The translations under genes and the position numbers were made by a program. The notes below the pieces were generated by a model. It searched no databases. It was not told the DNA's origin and saw only the letters and a list, made by a program, of their open reading frames with translations. From Rhodocyclaceae bacterium UBA2346 (lineage in GTDB: Bacteria; Pseudomonadota; Gammaproteobacteria; Burkholderiales; Rhodocyclaceae): a stretch of 64,000 nt of DNA. Where the stretch lies: contig DDUE01000070.1 in assembly GCA_002344625.1 (NCBI GenBank), forward strand, positions 6,192-70,191, in the 5' to 3' direction. Positions 7,522-16,704 of this stretch are shown here, piece after piece. Each line of letters starts with the position of its first letter. The first letter of the stretch is position 1.

Positions 7522-9879
7522 CTACTTCACGCACACTTTTCTGATCTGGGCCATGTCGGTAATCCCGGCCAAAACCTTTTCGATCCCGTCCTGGCGCAGG
7601 GTGCGCATGCCGTCGGCGAGCGACATGCTCAACACCGTCGCGGCGCGTGCTCGCTCCTGGATGGCGCGTTTGATCGGATCGGATCCCAGCATGAGTTCGT
7701 GCAGGCCGACCCGCCCCTTGTAGCCGCCATTGCATTCGGGGCACCCGGACGGCCGGTAGAGTGCGAACCGTCCGTCCGGCTGAGTGTGACGGGCCCGCCA
7801 TTCGGCCATGATGGCCGCACGTGCCGCAATCGGATCGGCAACGAAATCCGGCGTCTGGTGCATGTCCTCGCAGTATTCGTCGAGCAGGTGCTCCAGCTCT
7901 GCCTGGTCCGGCACGTACCGCTCCTTGCACTTGCCGCACAGGCGCTTGGCCAGACGCTGCGCGAGCACGCCCAGCAAGGCATCGGCGAAGTTGAAAGGAT
8001 CCATCCCCATGTCGAGCAGGCGCACGACCGACTCCGGCGCGCTGTTGGTGTGCAGGGTCGACAGCACCAGGTGGCCGGTCAGCGAAGCCTCGATACCGAC
8101 GGCCACGGTCTCGGCATCGCGCATCTCGCCCACCATGATCACGTCGGGATCGGCACGCAGGAAGGCGCGCATCATGGTCGCGAAATCGAGCCCCGCCTTG
8201 CGGTTGATCTGCACCTGGCGCAAACCCTTCTGGGTGATTTCGACTGGATCCTCGGCGGTCCAGATCTTGGTCTCGGGGGTATTGAGATGCCCGAGAATCG
8301 AATGCAGGGTCGTGGTCTTGCCCGATCCGGTGGGGCCGCACACGAAGAAGATGCCGTAAGGCTTGACGATCGTCGCCATCAGGCGCGCGAGATTGCGTTC
8401 GCTCAGACCGAGCTTGTCGATCGGAATCGGCTCGCTGTTGGCAAGCACCCGCATCACGACGTCTTCATGGCCGCCGGCGGTGGGCAGGGTCGCGACCCGC
8501 AACTCGATGTCGAGCGGCGCATACTTGCGAAAGCGGATTTTCCCGTCCTGCGGGCGGCGACGCTCGGAGATGTCGAGATCGCACATGATCTTGATCCGCG
8601 TCACCAGCGGATTGCGGTAGCTAGCCGGCACCTGGATGTAAGGCACCAGCGCGCCGTCCTTGCGGAATCTGACGAGGGTCTTTTCCTTGCCCGGGCGCGG
8701 CTCGATGTGTATGTCCGACGCGCCCTGCTTGTGCGCGTCGATGATGATCTTGTTCACGAGCTTGACGAGTTCGTTGTCCGCGGCGGCGCTGACATCGTCG
8801 GCCGCAGAACCGTCCCCTTCGTCCTCCGACAGGCCCGACAACAGGTCGGACACCGACCCCATGTCGAGCGAGGGCTCGAAGAACTGGTTGACGGTGTCCC
8901 CAAACTCCTTGTGGGTCGTGACCCGCAACGACAGCCGGCTCTTCGGGAAGACGTTCTGGGCGACATGCGACGAACGTATGTGCTCGGGATCGACCGAGAG
9001 GATCACGATGCCGTCGGGTGTCTCCTCGAGCGGCAACCAGTGACTTTGCTGCACGAACTCGCGCTTGAGATTCTTCAGAAGATCGACCTGCTTGATGCGA
9101 TCGGCCCGGAATCCCTCATACGGCACCCCATAGAAGCGCGACGCGGCACCGCCGATCTCGGCATAGGTCAGGCCGAAGCGGCGCACGAGTTCTTCTTCGA
9201 CCGAGCCGTTCTCTTCACGCGCCTTGCGCATGATCTCGTCGAGTTCCTTGACCGTCAGGCGGCCATCCGCGACCAAGCCGTCATAGCGCGAGCGCAGCGC
9301 CGCCGGGGTCGACATCTGCTTGGCGAATGCCACGCCGAGGGTCTGGGCCAGGCCCAGCAGGCCTTCCTCGAAAACGGGGGGAAACGGGCCACCCGCGTGA
9401 TTGTTGATGAGCTGGATCACGCCTTGGAGCTTGCCGTTGTCGGGGTCGACGGCCGGCGCGACCAGCATCTGGTGGCAGCGATAACCCGTCTGCTCGTCCA
9501 TGTCGCGCCGGAACTCCAGCGTCGGGGAGATCGCCTTGAGCTCGGCATCGTCATAGACATCGACGATATTGAGCGATTTGCGGCTTTGCGCAACGAATCC
9601 GGCAATACTGTTCTCGGAGATCGGCAGCTGGATGTGCTGAACCGCGTCCACCCCGGTCTTGACCCGCGCAACGATCCGCTCCCCGGACCGGTCGAGCGTA
9701 TAGATCGTGAGTCGGTCGGCACCGAACAGCGAACAGATGTCGGCCGACATCTTGACGATGATCTGGTCGATATCCACCGCAGCATGGATACGAGTGGTGA
9801 TGGCCTGCAAGCCTTTGAAGAAGGACAGGCGTCTTACGACATCGCTTTCCCCTGTCCGGCCGGTGAGAATCTGCGACAT
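7522..9879 (-). CDS. GAF-MshEN-GspE fusion ATPase
   Basis: A 785-residue protein joining a sensor domain to a GspE/PilB-type motor. Residues about 20-190 form a GAF domain (LQAITTRIHAAVDIDQII through the QLPISENSIAGFVAQ and GVIQLINN segments). Residues about 195-335 resemble the MshEN/T2SSE-N domain, a known c-di-GMP-binding fold in some relatives. The motor has ASDIHIEPRPG (387-396), Walker A GPTGSGKTT (515-523), Asp box AEDPVEI (542-548), Walker B DPDVIMVGEMRD (577-588), His box TGHLVLSTLHTN (601-612) and zinc cysteines C648/C651 and C713/C716. All catalytic parts look intact. The neighbours are an MBL hydrolase, FHA and PP2C genes upstream and rpe downstream; there are no pilus or secretin genes. 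What it moves or assembles is unknown. Confidence 0.82.
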   Translation of the reverse strand: MSQILTGRTGESDVVRRLSFFKGLQAITTRIHAAVDIDQIIVKMSADICSLFGADRLTIYTLDRSGERIVARVKTGVDAVQHIQLPISENSIAGFVAQSRKSLNIVDVYDDAELKAISPTLEFRRDMDEQTGYRCHQMLVAPAVDPDNGKLQGVIQLINNHAGGPFPPVFEEGLLGLAQTLGVAFAKQMSTPAALRSRYDGLVADGRLTVKELDEIMRKAREENGSVEEELVRRFGLTYAEIGGAASRFYGVPYEGFRADRIKQVDLLKNLKREFVQQSHWLPLEETPDGIVILSVDPEHIRSSHVAQNVFPKSRLSLRVTTHKEFGDTVNQFFEPSLDMGSVSDLLSGLSEDEGDGSAADDVSAAADNELVKLVNKIIIDAHKQGASDIHIEPRPGKEKTLVRFRKDGALVPYIQVPASYRNPLVTRIKIMCDLDISERRRPQDGKIRFRKYAPLDIELRVATLPTAGGHEDVVMRVLANSEPIPIDKLGLSERNLARLMATIVKPYGIFFVCGPTGSGKTTTLHSILGHLNTPETKIWTAEDPVEITQKGLRQVQINRKAGLDFATMMRAFLRADPDVIMVGEMRDAETVAVGIEASLTGHLVLSTLHTNSAPESVVRLLDMGMDPFNFADALLGVLAQRLAKRLCGKCKERYVPDQAELEHLLDEYCEDMHQTPDFVADPIAARAAIMAEWRARHTQPDGRFALYRPSGCPECNGGYKGRVGLHELMLGSDPIKRAIQERARAATVLSMSLADGMRTLRQDGIEKVLAGITDMAQIRKVCVK

Positions 9880-9955
9880 TCGAACTCCGATCTACATGCG
9901 TGGAACACACGCCCGACCGCAGCAATCGCGAATACAGCAGACACCGGCATGCGCG

Positions 9956-10723
9956 TCAGAAGCTCAGGGTTCGCCCCATCTCGAGAGGCTTGGGGCGCAA
10001 GCGCCCTGTCTGAGCACCGATCTGGCTCATAATCCGGTTATCGAAACCCGGCTTCAGGTGGCTGATGTGGACCTCGGGCGACACCACCAACTCATCCAGC
10101 AGAGCCCTCAGCATGCTCGGACACAGATGCCGAGACGCCATCGCCAATCCGTGCTGCTCATCCGGAAATGCAGTCTCGACGATCAGGTGGCGCAGATCTG
10201 ACAGCTGGTTGAGCTCGGCGATCAACTCTGCGGAATAAGCGGTGTCGCCAGTGTATACGAGTTTTCCTGATCCGCTGTCAACGCAGAAACCAACCGCAGG
10301 CACGGTGTGATGGGCCGGCAACGCCGTGAAACGCCGCCCCCCCAGGTTAACCGTCTGACCGATCTTGATGGGCTGAAAACGCAAGAACGGGTGGTGGCGA
10401 TCGGGAATCGCGGTGAAATCCGGCCAGATCAACCAGTTGAAAACATGCGAGCGCAGAATTCGAATGACTTCTTCGGTCGCATAAACCGTTATCGGCATTC
10501 GGCGCAACTCGCCGACGGAGTCCACCAGCAACGGGATCGACGTGATGTGATCCATGTGGGAGTGCGTGATGAAAATGTGGTCGATGTTGACCAGCGCATC
10601 GAGGTCAAGATCGCCCACGCCGGTGCCACAATCCAGGAGCGTGTCTTCATCGACGAGAAAAGCCGTCGTGCGAGCCTGTGAACCGCCAATACCGCCGCTG
10701 CAGCCGAGCACCTTGAGTTTCAT
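9956..10723 (-). CDS. Metallo-beta-lactamase-fold hydrolase, class II cyclic-nucleotide phosphodiesterase-like
   Basis: A 255-residue MBL-fold metal hydrolase. The metal-binding HxHxDH is seen in ITHSHMDHI (His54, His56, Asp58, His59), with further ligands in LPAHHTVPAVG, YTGDTAYS and HISHLKPGF. The N-terminal LGCSGGIGGSQARTTAFLVD and the C-terminal HLKP resemble class II cAMP phosphodiesterases and RNase Z-like relatives; a cyclic-nucleotide phosphodiesterase role is likely but not proven. The start at 10723 has little ribosome-site sequence, though the initial LKVLGCSGG strand fits a true N-terminus. It lies 76 bases upstream of the GAF-ATPase gene and downstream of the FHA gene, which suggests signalling. 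Confidence 0.75.
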   Translation of the reverse strand: MKLKVLGCSGGIGGSQARTTAFLVDEDTLLDCGTGVGDLDLDALVNIDHIFITHSHMDHITSIPLLVDSVGELRRMPITVYATEEVIRILRSHVFNWLIWPDFTAIPDRHHPFLRFQPIKIGQTVNLGGRRFTALPAHHTVPAVGFCVDSGSGKLVYTGDTAYSAELIAELNQLSDLRHLIVETAFPDEQHGLAMASRHLCPSMLRALLDELVVSPEVHISHLKPGFDNRIMSQIGAQTGRLRPKPLEMGRTLSF

Positions 10724-10912
10724 TTATACGGAAACGCGCAATTTGGCCCCCATCCGGGCGACCTGATGAGATCACTTCTACGATGGGTCAAAGGTAGCAT
10801 TGCGACCGCCTCCCGCACGTGGGATTCCTCACGAACGAAGCCACTTACGCCGACCGGCAGATTCGGCCGCGGCCCTGCGGCTTGGTGCCGCCTGGCACGC
10901 TCCGCGCCGCGA

Positions 10913-11638
10913 TCAGCGCAGAAAGAACTCCATCTTGACACCGGCAATGTCGATGATGTCGTGCTCGTTCAGGCGGTGCGCCTGGGCATCAAGTTCGCGC
11001 CCATTCACCAGCGGGAAGGTCGCCCCTTCGACATGGGTGATGAAGTATCCGTGCGGCCGGCGCGTGATCACCGCGACCTGCTTCCCCGGCTTGCCGAGCG
11101 TCGTCAATGATTTCGTCAGCTCCAGTTCGCGACCGGAGTTGGCGCCGCTGAGAATCTGCACCACCCCCACCGCAACCGGCACCCCGCCCACGGTGGTGCT
11201 GAGCGCGGCGTCGCGCAGGCCGGGCGAGAGGATCTGCGTTTGCGAACTGCGGCCTGCGCGCGAGCTACCCGACTCGATCTCCGGCGGGGCCATGATCGGC
11301 TCGAGCGCCTGGGTGTCGACCAGTTCGGAAGGCGACAAGCCCGGCTGCGCCGAGTCGACGATATAGCGCAGACGATACTTGCCCAGCTCGACCACATCGT
11401 TCGACTGCAACACATGTTTCTTGATCGGCTGCCCATTCACGTACGTACCATTGGTACTGTTTCGATCCTCAAGAAAAGCGTCATTGAGAATCGTGGTGAT
11501 GACAGCATGCTGACCACTGATCGCCAGGTTGTCGATCTGGATGTCGTTGTTGGGCTTGCGTCCAATCGTCAGCCGCTCCTTGTCGAGCGGGATTTCCTTC
11601 AGGACGAGGCCATCCATACTGAGAATCAACTTCGGCAT
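10913..11638 (-). CDS. Forkhead-associated (FHA) domain protein with a second degenerate FHA-like domain
   Basis: A 241-residue phosphothreonine-reading protein. The N-terminal FHA domain (about 1-95) has the expected binding residues: TIGRKPNNDIQID (Arg27), ISGQHAVI (Ser41, His44) and DRNSTNGTYVNG (Asn63). A Ser/Thr-rich linker (about 100-150, with SSRAGRSSQTQIL) follows, and a second beta-rich domain (about 152-241) has TLGKPGKQVAVI, GYFITHVEG and PLVNGREL at FHA-like positions but lacks the Gly-Arg and Ser-x-x-His phospho-binding residues. It sits 70 bases downstream of the PP2C phosphatase gene, a classic phosphatase/FHA pairing. No Ser/Thr kinase is in the window. Confidence 0.85.
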   Translation of the reverse strand: MPKLILSMDGLVLKEIPLDKERLTIGRKPNNDIQIDNLAISGQHAVITTILNDAFLEDRNSTNGTYVNGQPIKKHVLQSNDVVELGKYRLRYIVDSAQPGLSPSELVDTQALEPIMAPPEIESGSSRAGRSSQTQILSPGLRDAALSTTVGGVPVAVGVVQILSGANSGRELELTKSLTTLGKPGKQVAVITRRPHGYFITHVEGATFPLVNGRELDAQAHRLNEHDIIDIAGVKMEFFLR

Positions 11639-11708
11639 TGCTTCGCATTCCGTTCAAGCAGCGGCGGCGGGGACCGGACAAAGGTGCATGTTCCCGCGTG
11701 TGCTGTAA

Positions 11709-12470
11709 TCATACGACCAATCGACCGACGACAACCGACACATTGTCACGCCCCCCCCGGTCGTTGGCTTGCCGGACGAGCGTGGCTGCGACCTCACCGA
11801 CCGCCGCCGGACTCGCCAGCGACGCGGCGATGCTCCGATCATCGAGCATGTCGGTCAGGCCATCCGAGCAGAGCAGAAAGACATCGCCCTCTACGGCATC
11901 GTGTATACCCAGATCGGGGAGCACTTCGTCGGCCACCCCGAGACCGCGCGTCAGCAATCCGCGGTAGGCGTAACCACGCGCCTCTTCCACGCTTATGATG
12001 CCCCCGTCCACCTGCTCCTGCAACATCGTGTGGTCGCGGGTGAGCAGCGCCAGCCGAGCGTCTCGCCAACGGTACAGCCGCGAATCCCCGACATGGGCCG
12101 ATACGACTTCATCGCCGACAAACGTGGCCAGGATCAGGGTGCATCCCATGCCGGCCAGCGCCGGATCGGCCTGACCCGCATCATAGATGGCCGCGTTTGC
12201 ATCCCGGATCGCATCGAACAGCATTCGCGCGACCATGTCGGGATCGAACGGGGCGGCGAGCCCCGCATCGAGCACGTTCTTCACAACCGTCACCGCCAGG
12301 CCGGCCGCCACGTCGCCACCGCGGTAGCCCCCCATGCCATCGGCGAGCACCGCATACCGGCCATCCGGATCGACATGGAGTGCATCCTCGTTGCGCCTGC
12401 GGACCCGCCCGACATCGGAGAGCGATCCGAACTCCCAGTGTGTCCGGGCGGTCTGCGAAAGCACGTTCAT
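11709..12470 (-). CDS. PP2C-family Ser/Thr protein phosphatase (PrpC/Stp1 type)
   Basis: A 253-residue metal-dependent protein phosphatase. The family motifs appear in order: VGRVRRRNEDALHV (first metal-site Asp region), AVLADGMGGYRGGDVAA, GCTLILA, SAHVGDSRLYRWRD, LTRDHTMLQE, LLCSDGLTDML and GGRDNVSVVVGRLV. The start at 12470 begins just before the conserved FGSLSDVG strand; a longer version would run into the preceding gene. It begins 11 bases after the ornithine-cyclodeaminase-like gene, so the two are probably co-transcribed. It would dephosphorylate pThr targets, possibly ligands of the neighbouring FHA protein; the cognate kinase is not visible here. Confidence 0.9.
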   Translation of the reverse strand: MNVLSQTARTHWEFGSLSDVGRVRRRNEDALHVDPDGRYAVLADGMGGYRGGDVAAGLAVTVVKNVLDAGLAAPFDPDMVARMLFDAIRDANAAIYDAGQADPALAGMGCTLILATFVGDEVVSAHVGDSRLYRWRDARLALLTRDHTMLQEQVDGGIISVEEARGYAYRGLLTRGLGVADEVLPDLGIHDAVEGDVFLLCSDGLTDMLDDRSIAASLASPAAVGEVAATLVRQANDRGGRDNVSVVVGRLVV

Positions 12471-12481
12471 GACCGCCCGAC

Positions 12482-13435
12482 TCAATAGGGCAACGTCGTG
12501 CCGAGCCCGCGTTCGCGGGCCAGGGTGAGCACCTTCGAGGCAACGGCAATGTCCTGTATTCCCATGCCTTGCGACTCGAACAGGCTGATCGCCGATGTGT
12601 TCGCCCGTCCCGGCCGCACGCCCGCGATGACCTCGCCCAACTCCACCCAACGCCCAGGCTGGGTGCGCCCCTTCTCGAGCGCGGGCAGGAGATCGCCGGC
12701 CTCGCGCAAGGCTGTTTCACGTGCATCGACGCAGATCAGGTCCACACGGCGCAGGCAGGACTCCGACAGCTCTTGCCGGGCGAGGCTGTTCGAACCCGCC
12801 GCGTTGATATGGGTCCCCGGCTCGATCCACGCGGCATCGAACAGAGGCTTGGCCGCCGTCGTTACGGTGACGACGATGTCCGAACCACGAACGGTTTCCT
12901 CGGCACTCGCCGCCGGCACCACTTCACAAGCCGTGAGCGCTGTCATCCGCTCGCAAAAGCGTGTCAAGCGCTCGCGATCGCGCGCGAATACCTTGACCCG
13001 CGAAAGCTCGAAAACCGAGCACAGTGCCTGCACCTGCCCCTCGGCCTGCCACCCCGCGCCAAACACCCCCACCACGGCGGCATCGGGACGCGCCAGCCAG
13101 CGTGCGGCAACGGCGCCGGCCGCACCGGTTCGCATCATGCCCAGACGATCCGCCTCGAGCACGGCGACCGGGTCGCCATTGCTCGCATCGAAGAGGTGCA
13201 CCCAGAACCTGGCCTTGCCTCCGGACGACGTATAGACCTTGAATCCGGTCAGATTCAGGTAAGGCACGCCCGCCTGCAGCATATGGGTGACCGACCCCGG
13301 CAGGCGCACCCGCTGGCGCGAGTAATCGACCACCTCACCGCGCCCGTGCGCGGCCATCACAGTCTCGACCGCCTCGATGGCTGCGGGCATTTCCAGAAGC
13401 GCCTCGACTTCGCGCTCGCCAAGGTAAATGGCCAT
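12482..13435 (-). CDS. Ornithine cyclodeaminase / mu-crystallin family dehydrogenase
   Basis: A 317-residue NAD(P)-binding enzyme of the ornithine cyclodeaminase/alanine dehydrogenase/pyrroline-2-carboxylate reductase family. N-terminal LGEREVEALLEM, TGFKVYTSS (substrate Lys) and LEADRLGMMRTGAAGAVAA precede the Rossmann motif VGVFGAGWQAEGQ and the VTVTTAAKPLF, GTHINAAGSNS segments. Whether it cyclises ornithine or reduces a cyclic imino acid cannot be decided; reductases are more frequent in this branch. The start is uncertain: ATG at 13435 gives the usual N-terminus, while GTG at 13444 is three codons longer; an AGGG element upstream could serve either. It is the first gene of the PP2C unit and follows the sucD terminator. 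Confidence 0.82.
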   Translation of the reverse strand: MAIYLGEREVEALLEMPAAIEAVETVMAAHGRGEVVDYSRQRVRLPGSVTHMLQAGVPYLNLTGFKVYTSSGGKARFWVHLFDASNGDPVAVLEADRLGMMRTGAAGAVAARWLARPDAAVVGVFGAGWQAEGQVQALCSVFELSRVKVFARDRERLTRFCERMTALTACEVVPAASAEETVRGSDIVVTVTTAAKPLFDAAWIEPGTHINAAGSNSLARQELSESCLRRVDLICVDARETALREAGDLLPALEKGRTQPGRWVELGEVIAGVRPGRANTSAISLFESQGMGIQDIAVASKVLTLARERGLGTTLPY

Positions 13436-13513
13436 TATTCGCACTCATCCCTCAGTGGATTACGTTTTCATTGTAGCCCGACGTCGATTACGTCAGCGAA
13501 AAACCGCGGCGCC

Positions 13514-13540
13514 AAAAAAAACGCCGGACTAGCCGGCGTT
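13514..13540 (-). terminator. Intrinsic terminator after sucCD
   Basis: Read on the minus strand, AACGCCGG, a five-base loop and CCGGCGTT form a strong stem followed directly by a run of T residues. It is 31 bases beyond the sucD stop and fits a rho-independent terminator ending the sucCD transcript before the next gene on that strand. Confidence 0.88.
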
Positions 13541-13570
13541 CCTGCATTTCGAGATCCGTACGGAGCTGAA

Positions 13571-14464
13571 TCAGAGCATCGCCTTCAGCAGCTTGGCCAT
13601 CTCGGACGGGTCGCGGGTCACCTTGAAGCCGCACTCTTCCATGATGGCAAGCTTGGCGTCGGCCGTGTCGGCACCACCCGAAATCAGCGCACCGGCATGG
13701 CCCATGCGCTTGCCGGCCGGTGCGGTGACACCGGCGATGAAGCCGACGATCGGCTTCTTCATGTTGGCCTTGCACCACTGCGCGGCCTCGGCTTCATCCG
13801 GACCGCCGATCTCGCCGATCATGATCACCGCGTCGGTGTCTGGATCGTCGTTGAACGCCTTCATGACGTCGATGTGCTTGAGACCGTTGATCGGATCGCC
13901 ACCGATACCGACTGCGGACGACTGGCCAAGACCGATCTCGGTCAGTTGCGCCACGGCTTCATAGGTCAGGGTACCCGAACGCGATACCACGCCGATACGG
14001 CCCTTGCGATGGATATGACCCGGCATGATGCCGATCTTGATTTCGTCCGGCGTGATCAGGCCGGGGCAGTTCGGACCGAGCAGCAGGGTTTCCTTGCCGC
14101 CGGCGGCAACCTTGGCCTTCATCTTGTTGCGCACGACCAGCATGTCGCGGACGGGAATGCCTTCGGTGATGCAGATCGCCAGATCCAGGTTGGCCTCGCA
14201 GGCTTCCCAGATCGCGTCGGCCGCCCCGGCCGGCGGCACGTAGATCACCGACACCGTCGCGCCGGTTTCAGCCGCTGCTTCCTTGACCGAAGCGTAGATG
14301 GGGATGTCGAAGATCTTCTCGCCCGCCTTCTTCGGGTTCACGCCGGCGACGAAGCAGTTCTTGCCGTTGGCGTATTCCTGGCATTTCTCGGTATGAAACT
14401 GGCCGGTCTTGCCGGTGATGCCCTGGGTGATGACCTTGGTGTCTTTGTTGATCAGGATGGACAT
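13571..14464 (-). CDS. sucD: Succinyl-CoA synthetase alpha subunit (ADP-forming)
   Basis: Alpha subunit of the TCA-cycle enzyme that makes succinate and ATP from succinyl-CoA. 297 residues, normal length. The CoA-binding Rossmann part has [13 protein letters not shown] at the N-terminus; GNCPG-like [12 protein letters not shown] and the phospho-histidine loop [14 protein letters not shown] (the His that carries phosphate) are clear. The ATG at 14464 lies 13 bases after the sucC stop, and the pair forms an operon in the usual C-D order. Transcription ends at the terminator just downstream. Confidence 0.98.
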   Translation of the reverse strand: MSILINKDTKVITQGITGKTGQFHTEKCQEYANGKNCFVAGVNPKKAGEKIFDIPIYASVKEAAAETGATVSVIYVPPAGAADAIWEACEANLDLAICITEGIPVRDMLVVRNKMKAKVAAGGKETLLLGPNCPGLITPDEIKIGIMPGHIHRKGRIGVVSRSGTLTYEAVAQLTEIGLGQSSAVGIGGDPINGLKHIDVMKAFNDDPDTDAVIMIGEIGGPDEAEAAQWCKANMKKPIVGFIAGVTAPAGKRMGHAGALISGGADTADAKLAIMEECGFKVTRDPSEMAKLLKAML

Positions 14465-14477
14465 TCTCTAACGCTCC

Positions 14478-15638
14478 TTATTTGACCGCGGCCACGATCT
14501 TGGTGGCAGCATCCGCCATGGTGTCGGCGGCGATGATCGGCAGACCCGACTCGGCGAGAATCTTCTTGCCCAGGTCTTCGTTGGTGCCCTTCATGCGGAC
14601 GACCAGCGGAACGGAGAGTTTGACTTCGCGCGCGGCGGTGACGACACCGGTGGCGATGGTGTCGCAGCGCATGATGCCGCCGAAAATGTTGACGAGAATG
14701 CCCTTGACCTTGGTGTTCTTGAGCATGATCTTGAAGGCTTCGGTCACCTTCTCGGCGGTGGCACCACCGCCGACATCGAGGAAGTTGGCGGGCTCGGCGC
14801 CGAACAGCTTGATCGTGTCCATGGTGGCCATCGCGAGGCCCGCGCCGTTCACCAGACAACCGATGTTGCCATCCAGGCTGATGTAGGCCAGATCGAACTT
14901 GGAAGCTTCGAGTTCGTCCGCGTCCTCTTCATCGAGATCGCGATACGCGACGATTTCCGGATGACGGAACAGCGCGTTCGAGTCGAAGTTGAACTTGGCG
15001 TCAAGCGCCTTGACCGTGCCGTTGCCTTCGTGGATCAGCGGATTGATCTCGGCCAGCGATGCGTCGGTCTCCATGTAGCAGGTGTAGAGCTGCTTGAGCG
15101 TTTCGACCGCCTGGGCCATCGATCCGGCGGGCATGCCGATACCACTGGCGAGTTCGGTAGCCTGCGCGTCGGTCAGGCCGACGAGCGGATCGACGAATAC
15201 CTTGATGATCTTTTCCGGGGTCTTGTGAGCGACCTCCTCGATGTCCATGCCGCCCTCGGAGGACGCCATGATCGCAACCTTCTGGGTCGCGCGGTCGGTC
15301 AACGCCGCCACATAGTATTCATGCTGAATGTCGGCACCTTCCTCGATCAGCAGGTTGCGCACTTTCTGCCCTTCGGGCCCGGTCTGGTGCGTGATCAACT
15401 GCATGCCGAGAATTTGCGAAGCGTACTGACGCACTTCATCCAGGGACTTGGCCACCTTCACGCCGCCCCCCTTGCCGCGACCGCCCGCGTGAATCTGAGC
15501 CTTCACCACCCAGATCTTGCCGCCGAGTTCTTGTGCCGCCTTCACCGCGTCATCGACGCTGGTGCAGTGGATGCCGCGCGGCGTCACGACGCCGAACTTT
15601 CTTAGAACTTCCTTTGCCTGATACTCATGAATCTTCAT
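14478..15638 (-). CDS. sucC: Succinyl-CoA synthetase beta subunit
   Basis: Beta subunit of succinyl-CoA synthetase, with an ATP-grasp nucleotide site. 386 residues, matching the usual 386-388. It begins [17 protein letters not shown]; the grasp lysine region is [18 protein letters not shown], and the C-terminal half has [28 protein letters not shown] and [13 protein letters not shown]. The start at 15638 is preceded by a GAAGGGCAACC ribosome-site region. Unlike E. coli, the gene is not next to sucAB/sdh, which is common in betaproteobacteria. A candidate promoter lies at 15825-15852. Confidence 0.98.
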   Translation of the reverse strand: MKIHEYQAKEVLRKFGVVTPRGIHCTSVDDAVKAAQELGGKIWVVKAQIHAGGRGKGGGVKVAKSLDEVRQYASQILGMQLITHQTGPEGQKVRNLLIEEGADIQHEYYVAALTDRATQKVAIMASSEGGMDIEEVAHKTPEKIIKVFVDPLVGLTDAQATELASGIGMPAGSMAQAVETLKQLYTCYMETDASLAEINPLIHEGNGTVKALDAKFNFDSNALFRHPEIVAYRDLDEEDADELEASKFDLAYISLDGNIGCLVNGAGLAMATMDTIKLFGAEPANFLDVGGGATAEKVTEAFKIMLKNTKVKGILVNIFGGIMRCDTIATGVVTAAREVKLSVPLVVRMKGTNEDLGKKILAESGLPIIAADTMADAATKIVAAVK

Positions 15639-15939
15639 GGTTGCCCTTCGATCGAAGTTGCAGCGCCTGCATGCGCCGCAAACAGGTTGATGGGACGCTC
15701 AAGAGTGTCACTCCACGACCCGCGCCGTCTCCCTCGACCGACGCCCGCCGCTGCCCGGGGTGATACTGCTATCCAGCCCTCCTGGGATGCCGCCGGAACA
15801 GCCGGCCTACCCCAGGACTTTGAAATTATAACCGTATTCCTTTCCGGCCCAATTGGTTCTTGAAGGCCAATGCAGTCCCAGCAGGCGCACTTTTCTCAAA
15901 GAAGGCCGGCGGACGATCGGGGGTGCCACGCAGCCGGGA
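15639..15939 (-). promoter_or_regulatory. sucCD upstream region with candidate promoter (15825-15852)
   Basis: A 301-base region without a credible gene separates sucC from the DUF2889 gene. On the minus strand TTGGGC (15852-15847), a 16-base spacer and a perfect TATAAT (15830-15825) form a candidate sigma-70 promoter, leaving an untranslated leader of about 180 bases before sucC. The leader is GC-rich with several short inverted repeats, but I recognise no known riboswitch or RNA class in it. Confidence 0.5.
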
Positions 15940-16488
15940 TCAGCCCGTCTTCCCGACGTACCATTTCGGGTAGTACATTTTCACGGTATGGGATGCTGTC
16001 TCGAGTGCGTGGCAACGATCCAGCTGAAAAGGCTTCTCGCTGCTCTCCTCGTTATCACGGCGAAACGTGGCGAACGTCTGGATCGCGGCCGTGGGCAGAC
16101 TGAACAACAGTTCGGTGATATGCGAACAGCCCCGCACGTCGGCAAACATCTCGCCGACCGCGCGCCGGAACCCTCTCACGAGATTGAGACCGATTATCGA
16201 ACGGTAGGTCGGCCCGATCGTGTCACAGCCACCGGGGTACGGCACCCACTCGGAGCTCGCCGCGGCATCGATGATGTTGAACTCGCCATCGAGCGTTATG
16301 CGCACATGCATTCTGTGCACCGGATCGCCCGCGGCGCGCACTCCCGAGGACAGCGGGTAATCGATATCCTTGACATCCTCGAGCATGGCGTCGAGCTCGA
16401 GCAGACCATCATCGCGGCGATATCCCTCGATCTCGATCCTGCGCACATGCGCCCGCTGGCGCGGCGATTTGGGTTCGGGTAGTGGCAT
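15940..16488 (-). CDS. DUF2889 domain-containing protein
   Basis: A 182-residue protein of the DUF2889 family, whose biochemical function is unknown. Recognisable segments are the RIEIEGYRRDDGLLELDAMLEDVKD opening, the charged strand HRMHVRITLDGEFNIIDA, and the Cys-containing stretches YPGGCDTIGP, LVRGFRRAVGEMFADVRGCSHITELL. ATG at 16488 is preferred because MPLPEPKSPRQRAH begins a basic, plausible N-terminus; an upstream TTG would add an unconvincing extension. There is no signal peptide or transmembrane helix. It is transcribed away from the FimV-like gene and toward sucCD. Confidence 0.72.
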   Translation of the reverse strand: MPLPEPKSPRQRAHVRRIEIEGYRRDDGLLELDAMLEDVKDIDYPLSSGVRAAGDPVHRMHVRITLDGEFNIIDAAASSEWVPYPGGCDTIGPTYRSIIGLNLVRGFRRAVGEMFADVRGCSHITELLFSLPTAAIQTFATFRRDNEESSEKPFQLDRCHALETASHTVKMYYPKWYVGKTG

Positions 16489-16704
16489 TTTTGCGTACGG
16501 CAACGTATGGATGACGATCAATGATAGCGCCAAACCCAGTCCCGATCACGCGGCACCGGTGAAGCCGCGATCATGTACATGCGACGGGCCGATCGGCGGG
16601 ACCGTGAACTAATGGACCCGACGAAATGAAAAGTGCCGGTAAGCTGTCCGTTCGGAAACATAACTATTTACAATGGTGATCAACCCAATAGTGACTTCTC
16701 GTCA

